A DNA stretch of 64,000 bases, taken from contig NZ_QAYX01000025.1 of assembly GCF_003054705.1 (NCBI RefSeq), positions 310,001 to 374,000 of the forward strand, read 5' to 3'. The notes beneath the pieces are model-generated. The model did not search any database and had not been told where the DNA came from. It saw only the letters and a program-made list of their open reading frames with translations. The position numbers were made by a program, and so were the translations under genes. Shown piece by piece: positions 53,564 to 61,511 of this stretch. Numbering within the stretch: position 1 is the first letter of the stretch; the number at the start of each line of letters is the position of its first letter. Source of the stretch: Opitutus sp. ER46. GTDB taxonomy: Bacteria > Verrucomicrobiota > Verrucomicrobiia > Opitutales > Opitutaceae.

Positions 53564-55351
53564 ATGCAACTCTCCCTTCTCACCGTCCCTTCCGACCCCC
53601 TGGCGCTTCCCGGCGCGGCGGCTTCCTCCAGCACCGAGCCGGCGACTGAAAGCTCGGCCGGCTTCGCCCAGCTCCTGGCTGGGGCGGGCGCTTCTCCGGC
53701 CGCCGGGGCGACGCCTGCCGCGAGCGATGGTACTCCGGTTCCAAAGCCCCCGATCGCCGCGGACCCGACGAACACGCCCGTTGTCGCCGGGATCGTCGCC
53801 TCCTTGCTGGCGCCCACCATGACGCCGGCGATGGCGCTTAGTCCCGCCACCGACGTCGCTATTGCCATCGGGGGCGAGGATGCCGTCCCGGCCGATGCGA
53901 GCGGGACCGAAGACGACACGCCCACGGTGGAGACGAAGGACACACCGGCAGACCTCCTCCAGGCGGGCGACCGGCAGGCCGCCGCCATGGCGGCGCTTCT
54001 CCTTGCCCCCATCCCGCTTCCGCAGCCGGTGACTCAAGCGGACGCCGACCTTGAGACCGGCACGTCCGAAACCGCCGAGGCCAGCGATGGCGGATCCAGC
54101 TCCGGCGGCGATGCGACGACGAATGAGTTCGGCCAGACTGATCTTTCAGGGTGGGGCAGGACCGTCACCCGCGCGACGACGTTCGTCACGGCGTCGGAGC
54201 TCCGCCAGCCGGCGGTCACTTCGGCCACGGCGGACACGGCTGTCACCGACGCCGCGCCGGCCGCGCCGAATGAGGCGGCGCGAGATTACGCCGACGTCGC
54301 TGCAACGGTGCAGCGCCAGATCGGCGGAGGAGCGGCTTACGCCAAGCTGACTCCGAACGCCGTGCCGACCACCGCCGTCTCGAGCCCGGCACCGGCCCAG
54401 CCGCAGGCGACGCCCAGCTCGTCTCCCTCTCCGGTGGTTGCGTCGACCCCGGCGGCCCCGGTCGTGACCGCCGTCTCGACCCCGCCCGTGGGCGCGAACG
54501 CAAACGCGATGCCAACGATGACGGGCGCCGCGACTGAAGCCTCTGCCGCGAGCGCTCCGACGCCCAAGTCGGAGACGAACGCCAAAGACTCGGTGGCAAA
54601 TTTTGCCGCTGGCACCCGTCGCTCGGCGAGCGGCTTGTCGACGACGGGAAAGGCGTCAGTAAGAACTTCTTTAGCCGCTAATGTTGAGGATGTTGAGAAG
54701 CGTGGATCCGGCATTGGCATCGCCAGTGCTAAATCAGCGCCCACGATGTCCGCCGGCTCCCCCCTTTCTGAGTTCAAGCTCTCCGACACCCCGGTGGTGA
54801 CGGCGACGGATTCAGCTGCGGCGGTGCGCGTTCAGACCTCTAGTTTGCCGACGGCGGTGGAAGTCACGAGCTCGGCTCATCGGGCGGTTGAGGCGGTGCT
54901 CGATGTGACGGCCCGGTTCGCCGCTCGCGATCAACACAGCGTCAATCTGCAGTTCACGGTGGGCGACGCCGACCTGAAGGTTCGCGTGCAAATGCGTGCG
55001 GGTGAGGTCCAGACGACTTTTCAGACCGATTCCGCCGAGCTCCGGGCCGCGCTCTCGACCGAATGGCAGCACGTGACCGCCGCGGGGCACGGTGAACGCA
55101 CGGTGCGTCTCGCCGATCCGGTGTTCGCCAGCAGCGGTGAGCAGGGCGAGTTCTCCTCGTCGGGCGACGGTGCCTCCCGCCAGCGCGAGCAGCAGCAGCA
55201 GTCCCGCCAGACGGGCGATAACGTCAGTTTCCCCTTTGCCTCCGGCCGTGAGCCTACGACCGGGAGCAGCTCTTCCACGACCGCAGCGGCGAGCGTGGCT
55301 GGTCCCCGGACCTATTCCGGCAACTCCGTTCACCTCCACACGCTCGCTTAA
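53564..55351 (+). CDS. fliK: Flagellar hook-length control protein FliK
   Basis: 595 residues. Residues 1-430 are low-complexity Ala/Pro/Thr/Ser, the extended ruler part. The C-terminal Flg_hook domain is at about 440-540 (DQHSVNLQFTVGDADLKVRVQMRAGEVQTTF, ELRAALSTEW), which flips the export gate from hook to filament substrates. The tail is Gln/Ser-rich. fliK and flgD follow each other as usual: flgD begins five bases after its stop. The 60-base gap upstream shows no promoter. Confidence 0.88.
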   Translation: MQLSLLTVPSDPLALPGAAASSSTEPATESSAGFAQLLAGAGASPAAGATPAASDGTPVPKPPIAADPTNTPVVAGIVASLLAPTMTPAMALSPATDVAIAIGGEDAVPADASGTEDDTPTVETKDTPADLLQAGDRQAAAMAALLLAPIPLPQPVTQADADLETGTSETAEASDGGSSSGGDATTNEFGQTDLSGWGRTVTRATTFVTASELRQPAVTSATADTAVTDAAPAAPNEAARDYADVAATVQRQIGGGAAYAKLTPNAVPTTAVSSPAPAQPQATPSSSPSPVVASTPAAPVVTAVSTPPVGANANAMPTMTGAATEASAASAPTPKSETNAKDSVANFAAGTRRSASGLSTTGKASVRTSLAANVEDVEKRGSGIGIASAKSAPTMSAGSPLSEFKLSDTPVVTATDSAAAVRVQTSSLPTAVEVTSSAHRAVEAVLDVTARFAARDQHSVNLQFTVGDADLKVRVQMRAGEVQTTFQTDSAELRAALSTEWQHVTAAGHGERTVRLADPVFASSGEQGEFSSSGDGASRQREQQQQSRQTGDNVSFPFASGREPTTGSSSSTTAAASVAGPRTYSGNSVHLHTLA

Positions 55352-55355
55352 CACC

Positions 55356-55820
55356 ATGTCGACCGTCTCACCCGTCTCGAATTCGTACGCTGCCACCGAG
55401 GCCGCAAACACGACGTCCAGCGCGACTGGCGCCAAGAAAGTTCTCGGGCAGGAGGATTTTCTCAAACTGCTCGCCCAGCAGTTTCAGAGCCAGGACCCGA
55501 TGAAGCCGATGGACGACACGACGTTCATTGCGAGCATGGCCCAGTTCACGTCGCTCCAGCAGACCACGGATATTTCGAAGACCCTCGCGACGATGCAGGA
55601 GCAGCAATCGCTCGTGACCGCCAATTCGTATCTCGGCCACAACGTGACCGTGGATATCGGCGACGGGCAGACCATTTCTGGTCCGGTCAGCGGCATTAAA
55701 GTTTCTGACGGCACCCCCAAACTGATCGTTGGCCAAAGCCTCTACGACATCTCCTCCGTGCTTCTGGTCGAGCCGGCCGCCGTCACGGCCTCGAGCTCCA
55801 AGACCACCACCGGCGAATAA
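55356..55820 (+). CDS. flgD: Hook assembly scaffold FlgD, short form
   Basis: 154 residues. The conserved FlgD motif QEDFLKLLAQQFQSQDPMKPMD is followed by FIASMAQFTSLQQT and the barrel strands (SLVTANSYLGHNVTVDIGDGQTI, VSGIKVSDGTPKLIVGQ). The usual tandem Ig/FlgD_ig region of longer FlgD proteins seems absent, so this is a minimal form. FlgD caps the growing hook. The ATG at 55356 is chosen; the open frame upstream is the fliK shadow. flgE follows after 21 bases. Confidence 0.92.
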   Translation: MSTVSPVSNSYAATEAANTTSSATGAKKVLGQEDFLKLLAQQFQSQDPMKPMDDTTFIASMAQFTSLQQTTDISKTLATMQEQQSLVTANSYLGHNVTVDIGDGQTISGPVSGIKVSDGTPKLIVGQSLYDISSVLLVEPAAVTASSSKTTTGE

Positions 55821-55841
55821 CCCTTAACCAGCAGCCCTAAC

Positions 55842-56660
55842 ATGTCCCTCCTCGGCACCCTCACTTCCGGCGTCAGCGCGTTGAAGACCTTCGGCAAGAG
55901 CCTCGAAGTCATCGGCACGAATATCTCGAACGTAAACACGACGGCGTACAAGGGGTCGTCGGCCAATTTTGCCGACACGTTCAGCAACACGCTCCGCGCC
56001 GCGAGCACGACGGATTCGGCGGTCCAGATCGGCACCGGCGTCCAACTCGCCGGCATCAACACGAATTTCACCCAAGGCTCGATGACGAGCACCGGGAGCA
56101 CGACGGATCTCGCGGTCTCCGGCAACGGCTACTTCGTGGTGCAGGACGGCTCGGGAGTTAATTACGCGACGCGCGATGGCTCCTTCCACTTCGACAACAA
56201 TGGCTTCCTGGTGAACGCGCAGGGCTACAACGTCCTCGATTCCGCGGGCGCGAAAGTCCAGGCGATCGGCGCGGACGCCGGTGGTACCGCCGTCTCCTAC
56301 GCCGATCTGAAGTCGGTCAGCATTGGCAGCGATGGCACGCTCACCGCCTTTGCATCGGATGGCACCGCGACGGCCTCCGGCAAGGTTGGCCTGCTCAACA
56401 TCACCGATCAGCCGAAGCTGATGAAAGTGGGCAACAATCTCTTCGATTTCGGCTCCACCGGCGCGGTCGTTGCCGACATCGGCGTCCCCACGTCCAATGG
56501 CCTCGGCAAGATTCAGTCCGGTCAGCTCGAACTCTCGAACGTCGATCTCACTGAGCAGTTCGCGAACCTGATCACGTCACAGCGCAGCTTTCAGGCCGCG
56601 TCCCGCCTGATCACCGTTTCCGACACCGTGCTCGAGGACATCGTCAATCTGAAGCGCTGA
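55842..56660 (+). CDS. flgE: Flagellar hook protein FlgE (short form)
   Basis: 272 residues. N-terminal TSGVSALKTFGKSLEVIGTNISNVNTTAYKG, middle GVQLAGINTNFTQGSMTSTGSTTDLAVSGNGYFVV, C-terminal GQLELSNVDLTEQFANLITSQRSFQAASRLI: the hook/rod family. The length is closer to FlgF/FlgG than to a full FlgE, but the tract GSTTDLAVSGNGYFVV and the place after flgD and before fliL argue for FlgE without the extra outer domain. flgG-type genes are not in the window. Confidence 0.85.
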   Translation: MSLLGTLTSGVSALKTFGKSLEVIGTNISNVNTTAYKGSSANFADTFSNTLRAASTTDSAVQIGTGVQLAGINTNFTQGSMTSTGSTTDLAVSGNGYFVVQDGSGVNYATRDGSFHFDNNGFLVNAQGYNVLDSAGAKVQAIGADAGGTAVSYADLKSVSIGSDGTLTAFASDGTATASGKVGLLNITDQPKLMKVGNNLFDFGSTGAVVADIGVPTSNGLGKIQSGQLELSNVDLTEQFANLITSQRSFQAASRLITVSDTVLEDIVNLKR

Positions 56661-56706
56661 TCATCCGCGCTGACGCGGATATCCCTTCGCTTCCTCCTCA
56701 TCGCCC

Positions 56707-57327
56707 ATGCCGCCCCCTCCCAAGTCCGACGCTTCGGCCACCCCGCCGCCCGCGGCGGCCAAACCCGAGAAGGCTCCGCCTCCCGCCGCCGAGGCCGCCG
56801 CTCCGGCGGCTCCGGCCGCCGCGGCCGGAGGTGGGATCAAGGCGTGGATTCCCGCGATCGTCTCGATCGTGATCGCTCCCGCCCTGACCTGGGTCACGGC
56901 GGAGTACGTCCTGGTGCCGCGACTGCAGAAGAAGCTCGCCCTGCCGCCGCCAACCGTCGAGGCGCCGGCCGCCGAGGCGGGCGAGGCCGAGGGCGGCAAG
57001 CACGGGAAGCCGAAGGAGGCTTCCACTTATGAATTTACCAACGTGGTCGTGAACCTCGCTGGCACGATGGGCACCCGGTACCTCAAGACCAGCTTCCACG
57101 TCGTCGGCGACGCCAAGGGCACCGTCGATATCAAGAAGGTCTTCGAGGAGAACCGCACCAAGCTCTACGACACCACGCTCAACGTGCTGTCGTCGCTGAC
57201 GCTCGCCGACCTCGAGGAGGCCGGGGCCAAGAACGTCATCCGCGAGAAACTCGTTTCCGCCTACAATCAGGCGATGGGCAAGCGCGTGGCGGAGCAGGTG
57301 TACTTCTCCGACTTCGTCGTCCAGTAA
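56707..57327 (+). CDS. fliL: Flagellar basal body protein FliL
   Basis: 206 residues. An Ala/Pro-rich cytoplasmic start (1-42), one membrane segment (about 46-66; IKAWIPAIVSIVIAPALTWV), then the FliL periplasmic domain (TYEFTNVVVNLAGTMGTRYLKTSFHVVG, LYDTTLNVLSSLTLADLEEAGAK). FliL lies around the stator and raises torque. The N-terminal tract is longer than usual. It precedes fliM by 21 bases. Confidence 0.92.
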   Translation: MPPPPKSDASATPPPAAAKPEKAPPPAAEAAAPAAPAAAAGGGIKAWIPAIVSIVIAPALTWVTAEYVLVPRLQKKLALPPPTVEAPAAEAGEAEGGKHGKPKEASTYEFTNVVVNLAGTMGTRYLKTSFHVVGDAKGTVDIKKVFEENRTKLYDTTLNVLSSLTLADLEEAGAKNVIREKLVSAYNQAMGKRVAEQVYFSDFVVQ

Positions 57328-57348
57328 GCGCCGTCCCAAGTCCTTGCC

Positions 57349-58404
57349 ATGGCTGACGACCCTAAACCCGCGAGCGACTTTCTCGATCAGTCCGAGATCG
57401 ACAAGCTGCTGGCCCAGCAGGCGGCCGAGGCGGCCGCCCAGGCGCCGAAGGGTGGGGCGTTTGCCGCCAGCACGGACGGGTCCGGACCGAAGGTCGAACC
57501 TTACGATTTCCGCAATCCCGCGTTTCTTTCCGAGGCAGAGCTGCGGCGGCTGCGCCTGCTGCACGAGGATTTCATCCGTTACCTGAGCGCGCGCCTGTCG
57601 CTGTACCTGCGCATGGAGTTCGGCCTCAAGATGGCCAAGCTCACCACGGTCACGTATTCAAAGTTCACGGACTCGCTGCCGAACCCGACCCACCTGAGCC
57701 TCTTCAAGGTCGATCCGATGGTCGGCGTCGGCATTCTCGACATCAACCCGCGCCTGGCGCTCACCGTGGCTGATCGCCTTCTCGGCGGTCGTGGCCACTC
57801 CGTCAAGGCCGAGCGCTACCTGACCGAGATCGAGATCGCCCTCATCGAGGACGTGATCCTGATCATGCTCGAGGAGTGGTGTGCCCAGTGGAAGTCGGAG
57901 CAGGAACTGCATCCGTCCATCATCGGGCACGAGAACAACGGCCGCTTCCTGCAGACCTCGCCGCGTGATGCCATCATGCTCGCCCTGACGCTGGAGTGTA
58001 ATTTCGGCGACTGCTCGGAGCAGATCCAGATTGGCGTCCCGTACTACACGATCGAGCCGGTGGTGAAGCAGATGCAGGCGCGCCGGCAGAAAGACACCGC
58101 GGTGACCCAGACCGTGAAGCGGGCCGAGTGGCACCCCGCGTACGAGCGCGTGATGATCCCCGTCCGCGCCGAGTGGCACGCGTTTGACCTCACGCTGCGC
58201 GAAGTGGCGAGTTTCCGGGTCGGCGACGTCATCGAGATGCGGCCGGAAGTCTGCGGCGAGACGCACATCGTCCTGAACGACACCTCCAAGTTTATCGGCA
58301 CCGTCGGCCTGGATACAGACCGTGTTGCCGTCCAGATCACCAGCAAGGTCCACGTGTCGGACCCTCTCTTCCATGCCAAACCTGACGGACGAAAAGTCTC
58401 TTGA
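57349..58404 (+). CDS. fliM: Flagellar motor switch protein FliM
   Basis: 351 residues. An N-terminal segment DFLDQSEIDKLLAQQ is the CheY-P-binding peptide. The CheC-like middle (about 55-240) contains DPMVGVGILDINPRLALTVADRLLGGRGH, and the C-terminal SpoA domain (about 265-340) ends FIGTVGLDTDRVAVQI. FliM is the main C-ring subunit that responds to chemotaxis signals. It overlaps fliN by 32 bases. Confidence 0.96.
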   Translation: MADDPKPASDFLDQSEIDKLLAQQAAEAAAQAPKGGAFAASTDGSGPKVEPYDFRNPAFLSEAELRRLRLLHEDFIRYLSARLSLYLRMEFGLKMAKLTTVTYSKFTDSLPNPTHLSLFKVDPMVGVGILDINPRLALTVADRLLGGRGHSVKAERYLTEIEIALIEDVILIMLEEWCAQWKSEQELHPSIIGHENNGRFLQTSPRDAIMLALTLECNFGDCSEQIQIGVPYYTIEPVVKQMQARRQKDTAVTQTVKRAEWHPAYERVMIPVRAEWHAFDLTLREVASFRVGDVIEMRPEVCGETHIVLNDTSKFIGTVGLDTDRVAVQITSKVHVSDPLFHAKPDGRKVS

Positions 58405-58636
58405 TATCGTGCTCGACGTGAAGGTGAAGGTGACCGTGCAGCTTGGCTCGGTCCTCCTTCCCATGCGTGAAGTGCTCGAGCTCGCTCCCGGCTCCATCGT
58501 GCAGCTGATGCAGCACGCGAGCGATCCGGTCGGCCTTTTCGTCAACGACAAGCTCGTCGCCTACGGCGAGGTGGTGGTGGTCGAGGACAACTTCGGCATC
58601 AAGATCACCGAATTGGTGGGCAGCAAACGGACATGA
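58373..58636 (+). CDS. fliN: Flagellar motor switch protein FliN, minimal form
   Basis: 87 residues, only the SpoA domain: LDIVLDVKVKVTVQLGSVLLPMREVLELAPGSIVQL and VNDKLVAYGEVVVVEDNFGIKITEL. The N-terminal extension of many FliN proteins is missing. The start ATG 58373 lies within fliM in another frame; the frame further upstream is fliM shadow. Fits the C-ring role with FliM. It overlaps fliO by four bases. Confidence 0.95.
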   Translation: MPNLTDEKSLDIVLDVKVKVTVQLGSVLLPMREVLELAPGSIVQLMQHASDPVGLFVNDKLVAYGEVVVVEDNFGIKITELVGSKRT

Positions 58637-59097
58637 ACGCAGCCTCACGCGTCCAACGGACTGGTCGCGGCGCAACGGCGGAACTGGGCCTGATGCTGCG
58701 GCGGTTTGCCCGCGGCCTCGTTTTCCTGGCGCTGTTCTCCACGGCGGCCCTGGCGGCCGACGACAACAGGGTGATCTATCCCGGCGGCACCGCGCGCCCC
58801 GAAGCGCCGGCGGCCTCTGCCGGGGGCATGGCCAACAATCTGACCCTCGCCGTGGCGGTCCTGCTGGCCGCCGGCGGCCTCTGGCTTTTCCTGCGTAATC
58901 GCCGGGCCCAGGGCCTTGGTGGCCGGCCTGGCAGCGCGCTCGCGGTCGAGGAGACTCGCTCGCTCGGCAACCGCCAGTTCCTCGTCGTCGCTTCCTACGG
59001 CGAGAAGAAGTTCCTGCTCGGGGTGTGCCCCGGTCGGATAGAGATGCTCTCGACGCTCAACGACGGGCCCGTGCGGCCGACGGAGGAGACCAAGTGA
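58633..59097 (+). CDS. fliO: Flagellar export component FliO
   Basis: 154 residues. Signal-like hydrophobic start (about 22-42; ARGLVFLALFSTAALAADD), a membrane segment (about 66-86; NLTLAVAVLLAAGGLWLFL), and a FliO domain (ALAVEETRSLGNRQFLVVASYGEKKFLLGV). FliO helps FliP assemble into the export gate. It overlaps fliN and, by GTGA, fliP. Confidence 0.88.
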   Translation: MNAASRVQRTGRGATAELGLMLRRFARGLVFLALFSTAALAADDNRVIYPGGTARPEAPAASAGGMANNLTLAVAVLLAAGGLWLFLRNRRAQGLGGRPGSALAVEETRSLGNRQFLVVASYGEKKFLLGVCPGRIEMLSTLNDGPVRPTEETK

Positions 59098-59981
59098 CGT
59101 TCCGCCTTTTCCCCCTGCCGAGTATCCGGCCCCTGCGGTCACTGCTGGCCGCGGTCGTGCTCGGCACGGGCGCTTTCCTCGCTGTTCCCGCAGCCCACGC
59201 TCAGACGACGCCGAATACCGTGGTCAATCCGCTGGGCACTCCGGCCCAGGCGCAACCCGGGCAGCCGGCTGCCACGCCGCCCCCGGCGGCCGCGCCGACG
59301 ACCGGTACGCCTTTCCGGCTGAACATCGGGCTCGAGGGCAATGGCACCAACACCGACGTGAGCGTCGCCGTGCAGATCGTCATCATCATGACGCTGCTTT
59401 CGGTGGCGCCTTCGATCGTGCTGCTGATGACCAGCTTCACGCGCATCGTGATTGTCCTCGGCTTCCTGCGCACCGCGCTCGGCACGACGAATGCCCCGTC
59501 GAACCAGATCGTGGTGGGACTCTCACTCTTCCTGACGTTCTTCCTGATGGGGCCCGTCTTTGACCGGGTGAACTCCGACGCCTTGCAGCCTTACCTGAAC
59601 AAGCAGATCACGTCGGTCGAGGCGCTCGATCGTGCGTCTGTGCCGCTGAAGCAGTTTATGCTGAAGCAGACGCGCACGCGTGACATCGAGTACTTCCTGC
59701 AGTTGGGCGGCTTCGGGCCGACCGCGGTGAAGGACCTCCCGATGCGCGTGGTCATCCCGGCGTTCGTGGTCAGCGAACTGCAGACCGCCTTTCAGATGGG
59801 CTTCCTGCTGTTCCTGCCGTTCCTAGTGATCGATTTCCTGGTGTCGTCCGTCCTCATGGCGCTCGGCATGATGATGATGCCACCGGTGGCGATCTCATTG
59901 CCCCTCAAACTGCTGCTCTTCGTCCTCGTCGACGGCTGGCATCTGGTCGTACGTTCGCTCGTCCAGAGCTTCTCCGCCTGA
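59094..59981 (+). CDS. fliP: Flagellar type III export protein FliP
   Basis: 295 residues from GTG 59094, which overlaps the fliO stop; GGAGGAG eight bases before it is one of the rare Shine-Dalgarno sequences of the operon. Signal peptide (LRSLLAAVVLGTGAFLAVPAAHA), then membrane helices: LSVAPSIVLLMTSFTRIVIVLGFLRTALGT and LPFLVIDFLVSSVLMALGMMMMPPVAISLPLKLLLFVLVDGW are the family signatures. FliP forms the export gate core with FliQ and FliR. Confidence 0.97.
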   Translation: MTFRLFPLPSIRPLRSLLAAVVLGTGAFLAVPAAHAQTTPNTVVNPLGTPAQAQPGQPAATPPPAAAPTTGTPFRLNIGLEGNGTNTDVSVAVQIVIIMTLLSVAPSIVLLMTSFTRIVIVLGFLRTALGTTNAPSNQIVVGLSLFLTFFLMGPVFDRVNSDALQPYLNKQITSVEALDRASVPLKQFMLKQTRTRDIEYFLQLGGFGPTAVKDLPMRVVIPAFVVSELQTAFQMGFLLFLPFLVIDFLVSSVLMALGMMMMPPVAISLPLKLLLFVLVDGWHLVVRSLVQSFSA

Positions 59982-60035
59982 GGGCCCCGTCCCCGCGTCC
60001 GCCCTCCCTTTCCCGCGCTCGTAACCCGTCATCTC

Positions 60036-60305
60036 ATGAATCCCGACCTCGCGATCGATATCTTCAAATCGACGGTGATGTTCGCCCTGTATCTGGTTGC
60101 GCCGTTCCTCGGCGTGATGCTCGTCGTTGGCCTGGCGGCTTCGCTTTTCCAGTCGGTCACGAGCATGCAGGAACAGACGCTCACCTTTGTGCCGAAACTG
60201 ATCGCCATGGCGGGGCTGCTGCTCCTCCTCACGCCGTGGCTGCTGCGCTCCCTCTCCGAATACGCGATCACCACGATCTCGCGGATAGGGACCATGGCGC
60301 ATTGA
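60036..60305 (+). CDS. fliQ: Flagellar type III export protein FliQ
   Basis: 89 residues, two membrane helices: VMFALYLVAPFLGVMLVVGLAASLFQSVTSMQEQTLTFVPKLIAM, then LLLLTPWLLRSLSEYAI. The Q-S-x-T-x-x-Q-E-x-T-L-x-F-x-P-K motif between them identifies FliQ. It follows fliP by 54 bases and precedes fliR by 58. Confidence 0.96.
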   Translation: MNPDLAIDIFKSTVMFALYLVAPFLGVMLVVGLAASLFQSVTSMQEQTLTFVPKLIAMAGLLLLLTPWLLRSLSEYAITTISRIGTMAH

Positions 60306-60363
60306 CGACGAGCCGCCGGGCGGCGCCGTGACGGCCGCCTCCCTGGGTTGAGCAAGCGCGACC

Positions 60364-61116
60364 GTGACCATCGACTACATCATCGTCTGGCTGATGGTGT
60401 TTCTCCGCTCGATCGGAGTCATCCTGCAGCTACCCGTGATTGCGGGGCATGCCATTCCGGTGACGGTGCGGCTGGGACTGAGCGTGGGGCTGGCGACGCT
60501 GCTCGCCCATCTGGTCCCTTCGGTGCCCGTGCCGCTGGCGATGTGGCCCCTGATCGTGGCGGCCGGGCTTGAGGTCATTGTCGGGCTCGCGCTTGGCTTT
60601 GTGGTCCGGATTACCTTTGCCGCGATCGACATGGCCGGGCGGCTGATCTCGACCGAAGTCGGCATGACCGCGATGCCCGGAATCGGCGTGCCGACGCCGG
60701 CCAGTGAGCCGGTGGCGGGGATGCTGTCGGCCATGGCCATCGTGCTGTTCTTCCTGCTCGGCGGTCACTACGCGGTGCTGCTGGCCTTCGCCAAGAGCTT
60801 CCAACTCGCACCCGCGGGTCGGGCGATGCTCGATCCGGCCTCGAGCATGGTCTTGATCCGGAGCACCGGGCACATGATCGAGCTGGCGGTGCGCATTGCG
60901 GCGCCCTTCATTGCGATGAACTTCCTGGTGAACCTGGCGTTCTCGGTCCTCGGTCGCTCGGTGCCCAAGATGAACGTTTTCATCGTGAGCTTCTCGGCGC
61001 GCGCGCTGTTCGGACTCGCCCTGCTCAGTACGGCCGGTGCCCTCGTGGCGCGCTACCTGTACGTGGAGTTCGGCGACCTGCCTTATCGCATGCTGCAGAT
61101 GCTCCGGGCGGGCTGA
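60364..61116 (+). CDS. fliR: Flagellar type III export protein FliR
   Basis: 250 residues from a GTG at 60364. Six membrane helices, with the family features FLRSIGVILQLPVIAGHAIPVTVRLGLS, GLALGFVVRITFAAIDMAGRLISTEVGMTAM and IAAPFIAMNFLVNLAFSVLGRSVPKMNVFIVSF. It completes the FliPQR gate. In most genomes fliR is followed directly by flhB; here 395 bases with a repeat element intervene, so the operon is broken after fliR. Confidence 0.96.
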   Translation: MTIDYIIVWLMVFLRSIGVILQLPVIAGHAIPVTVRLGLSVGLATLLAHLVPSVPVPLAMWPLIVAAGLEVIVGLALGFVVRITFAAIDMAGRLISTEVGMTAMPGIGVPTPASEPVAGMLSAMAIVLFFLLGGHYAVLLAFAKSFQLAPAGRAMLDPASSMVLIRSTGHMIELAVRIAAPFIAMNFLVNLAFSVLGRSVPKMNVFIVSFSARALFGLALLSTAGALVARYLYVEFGDLPYRMLQMLRAG

Positions 61117-61120
61117 GAGG

Positions 61121-61213
61121 GGATCCGGACACTCTTTGGCGAGTATCTGGACATTATCCCAAGTATCTGGACATTATTGCGCAAAAGGCTCGGGAACAAC
61201 CGGATATAATTGC
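61121..61213. repeat. Iteron element, copy B
   Basis: GTATCTGGACATTAT starts at 61143 and 61163 (20 bp apart); a weaker copy, GGATCCGGACACT, starts at 61121. TAATTGC follows at 61207, 44 bases after the last repeat start, exactly as in copy A at 19127-19219, and in the same orientation. Confidence 0.75.
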
Positions 61214-61358
61214 GTTCCTCGTGCTCTCGTCCTCGAGGGGAGGAGGGCATAGGCAGGCGGAAGCGCTCCTGGTTTGAGTCGGAGCGGGGTGGGGCGAACG
61301 CCAAGGCGGCGCAGCCGTCGTCGATGGCGCGGCTAGGGGAGAGTCCTGCGGCGATCAC

Positions 61359-61380
61359 AGGCAAAAATTGCCTCTTTTTT
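61359..61380 (+). terminator. Rho-independent terminator after fliR
   Basis: AGGCAA (61359-61364), loop AAA, TTGCCT (61368-61373), then C and six T residues. It could end the flgB-fliR transcript, 243 bases after the fliR stop. Confidence 0.7.
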
Positions 61381-61477
61381 ACCCGGGGCCTGAAGTAGGA
61401 AACTTCCCTAGGGAGGGCGTCGATTATAAAGTATTAAAGCATTATCAATCAGAAAGATATGGCGTACAGTGACCCGT

Positions 61478-61493
61478 TGGCACCGCCGTTGCT
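61478..61493 (+). promoter_or_regulatory. Sigma54-type promoter of flhB
   Basis: TGGCAC-N5-TTGCT, a full match to the -24/-12 consensus; GG (61479-61480) and GC (61491-61492) are ten bases apart. Predicted start near 61504, so the leader before the flhB ATG (61512) is about eight bases. Confidence 0.8.
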
Positions 61494-61511
61494 CAAGAGC
61501 ACGCGCTACCA

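Larger units (their letters stand above)
61117..61511 (+). other. Non-coding gap splitting fliR from flhB
   Basis: 395 bases in what is normally continuous coding. In order: the iteron element copy B (61121-61213), a G+C-rich stretch without a gene, a terminator (61359-61380), an A/T-rich stretch (about 61405-61460) and a sigma54-type promoter (61478-61493). It appears to be the scar of an insertion that has been re-equipped with expression signals. Confidence 0.7.

Noticed and set aside
19127-61213. The 42 kb between the iteron copies as one mobile island
   Set aside because: Both copies are in the same orientation, there is no integrase or transposase, and flagellar genes continue past the right copy; two independent element relics are simpler.
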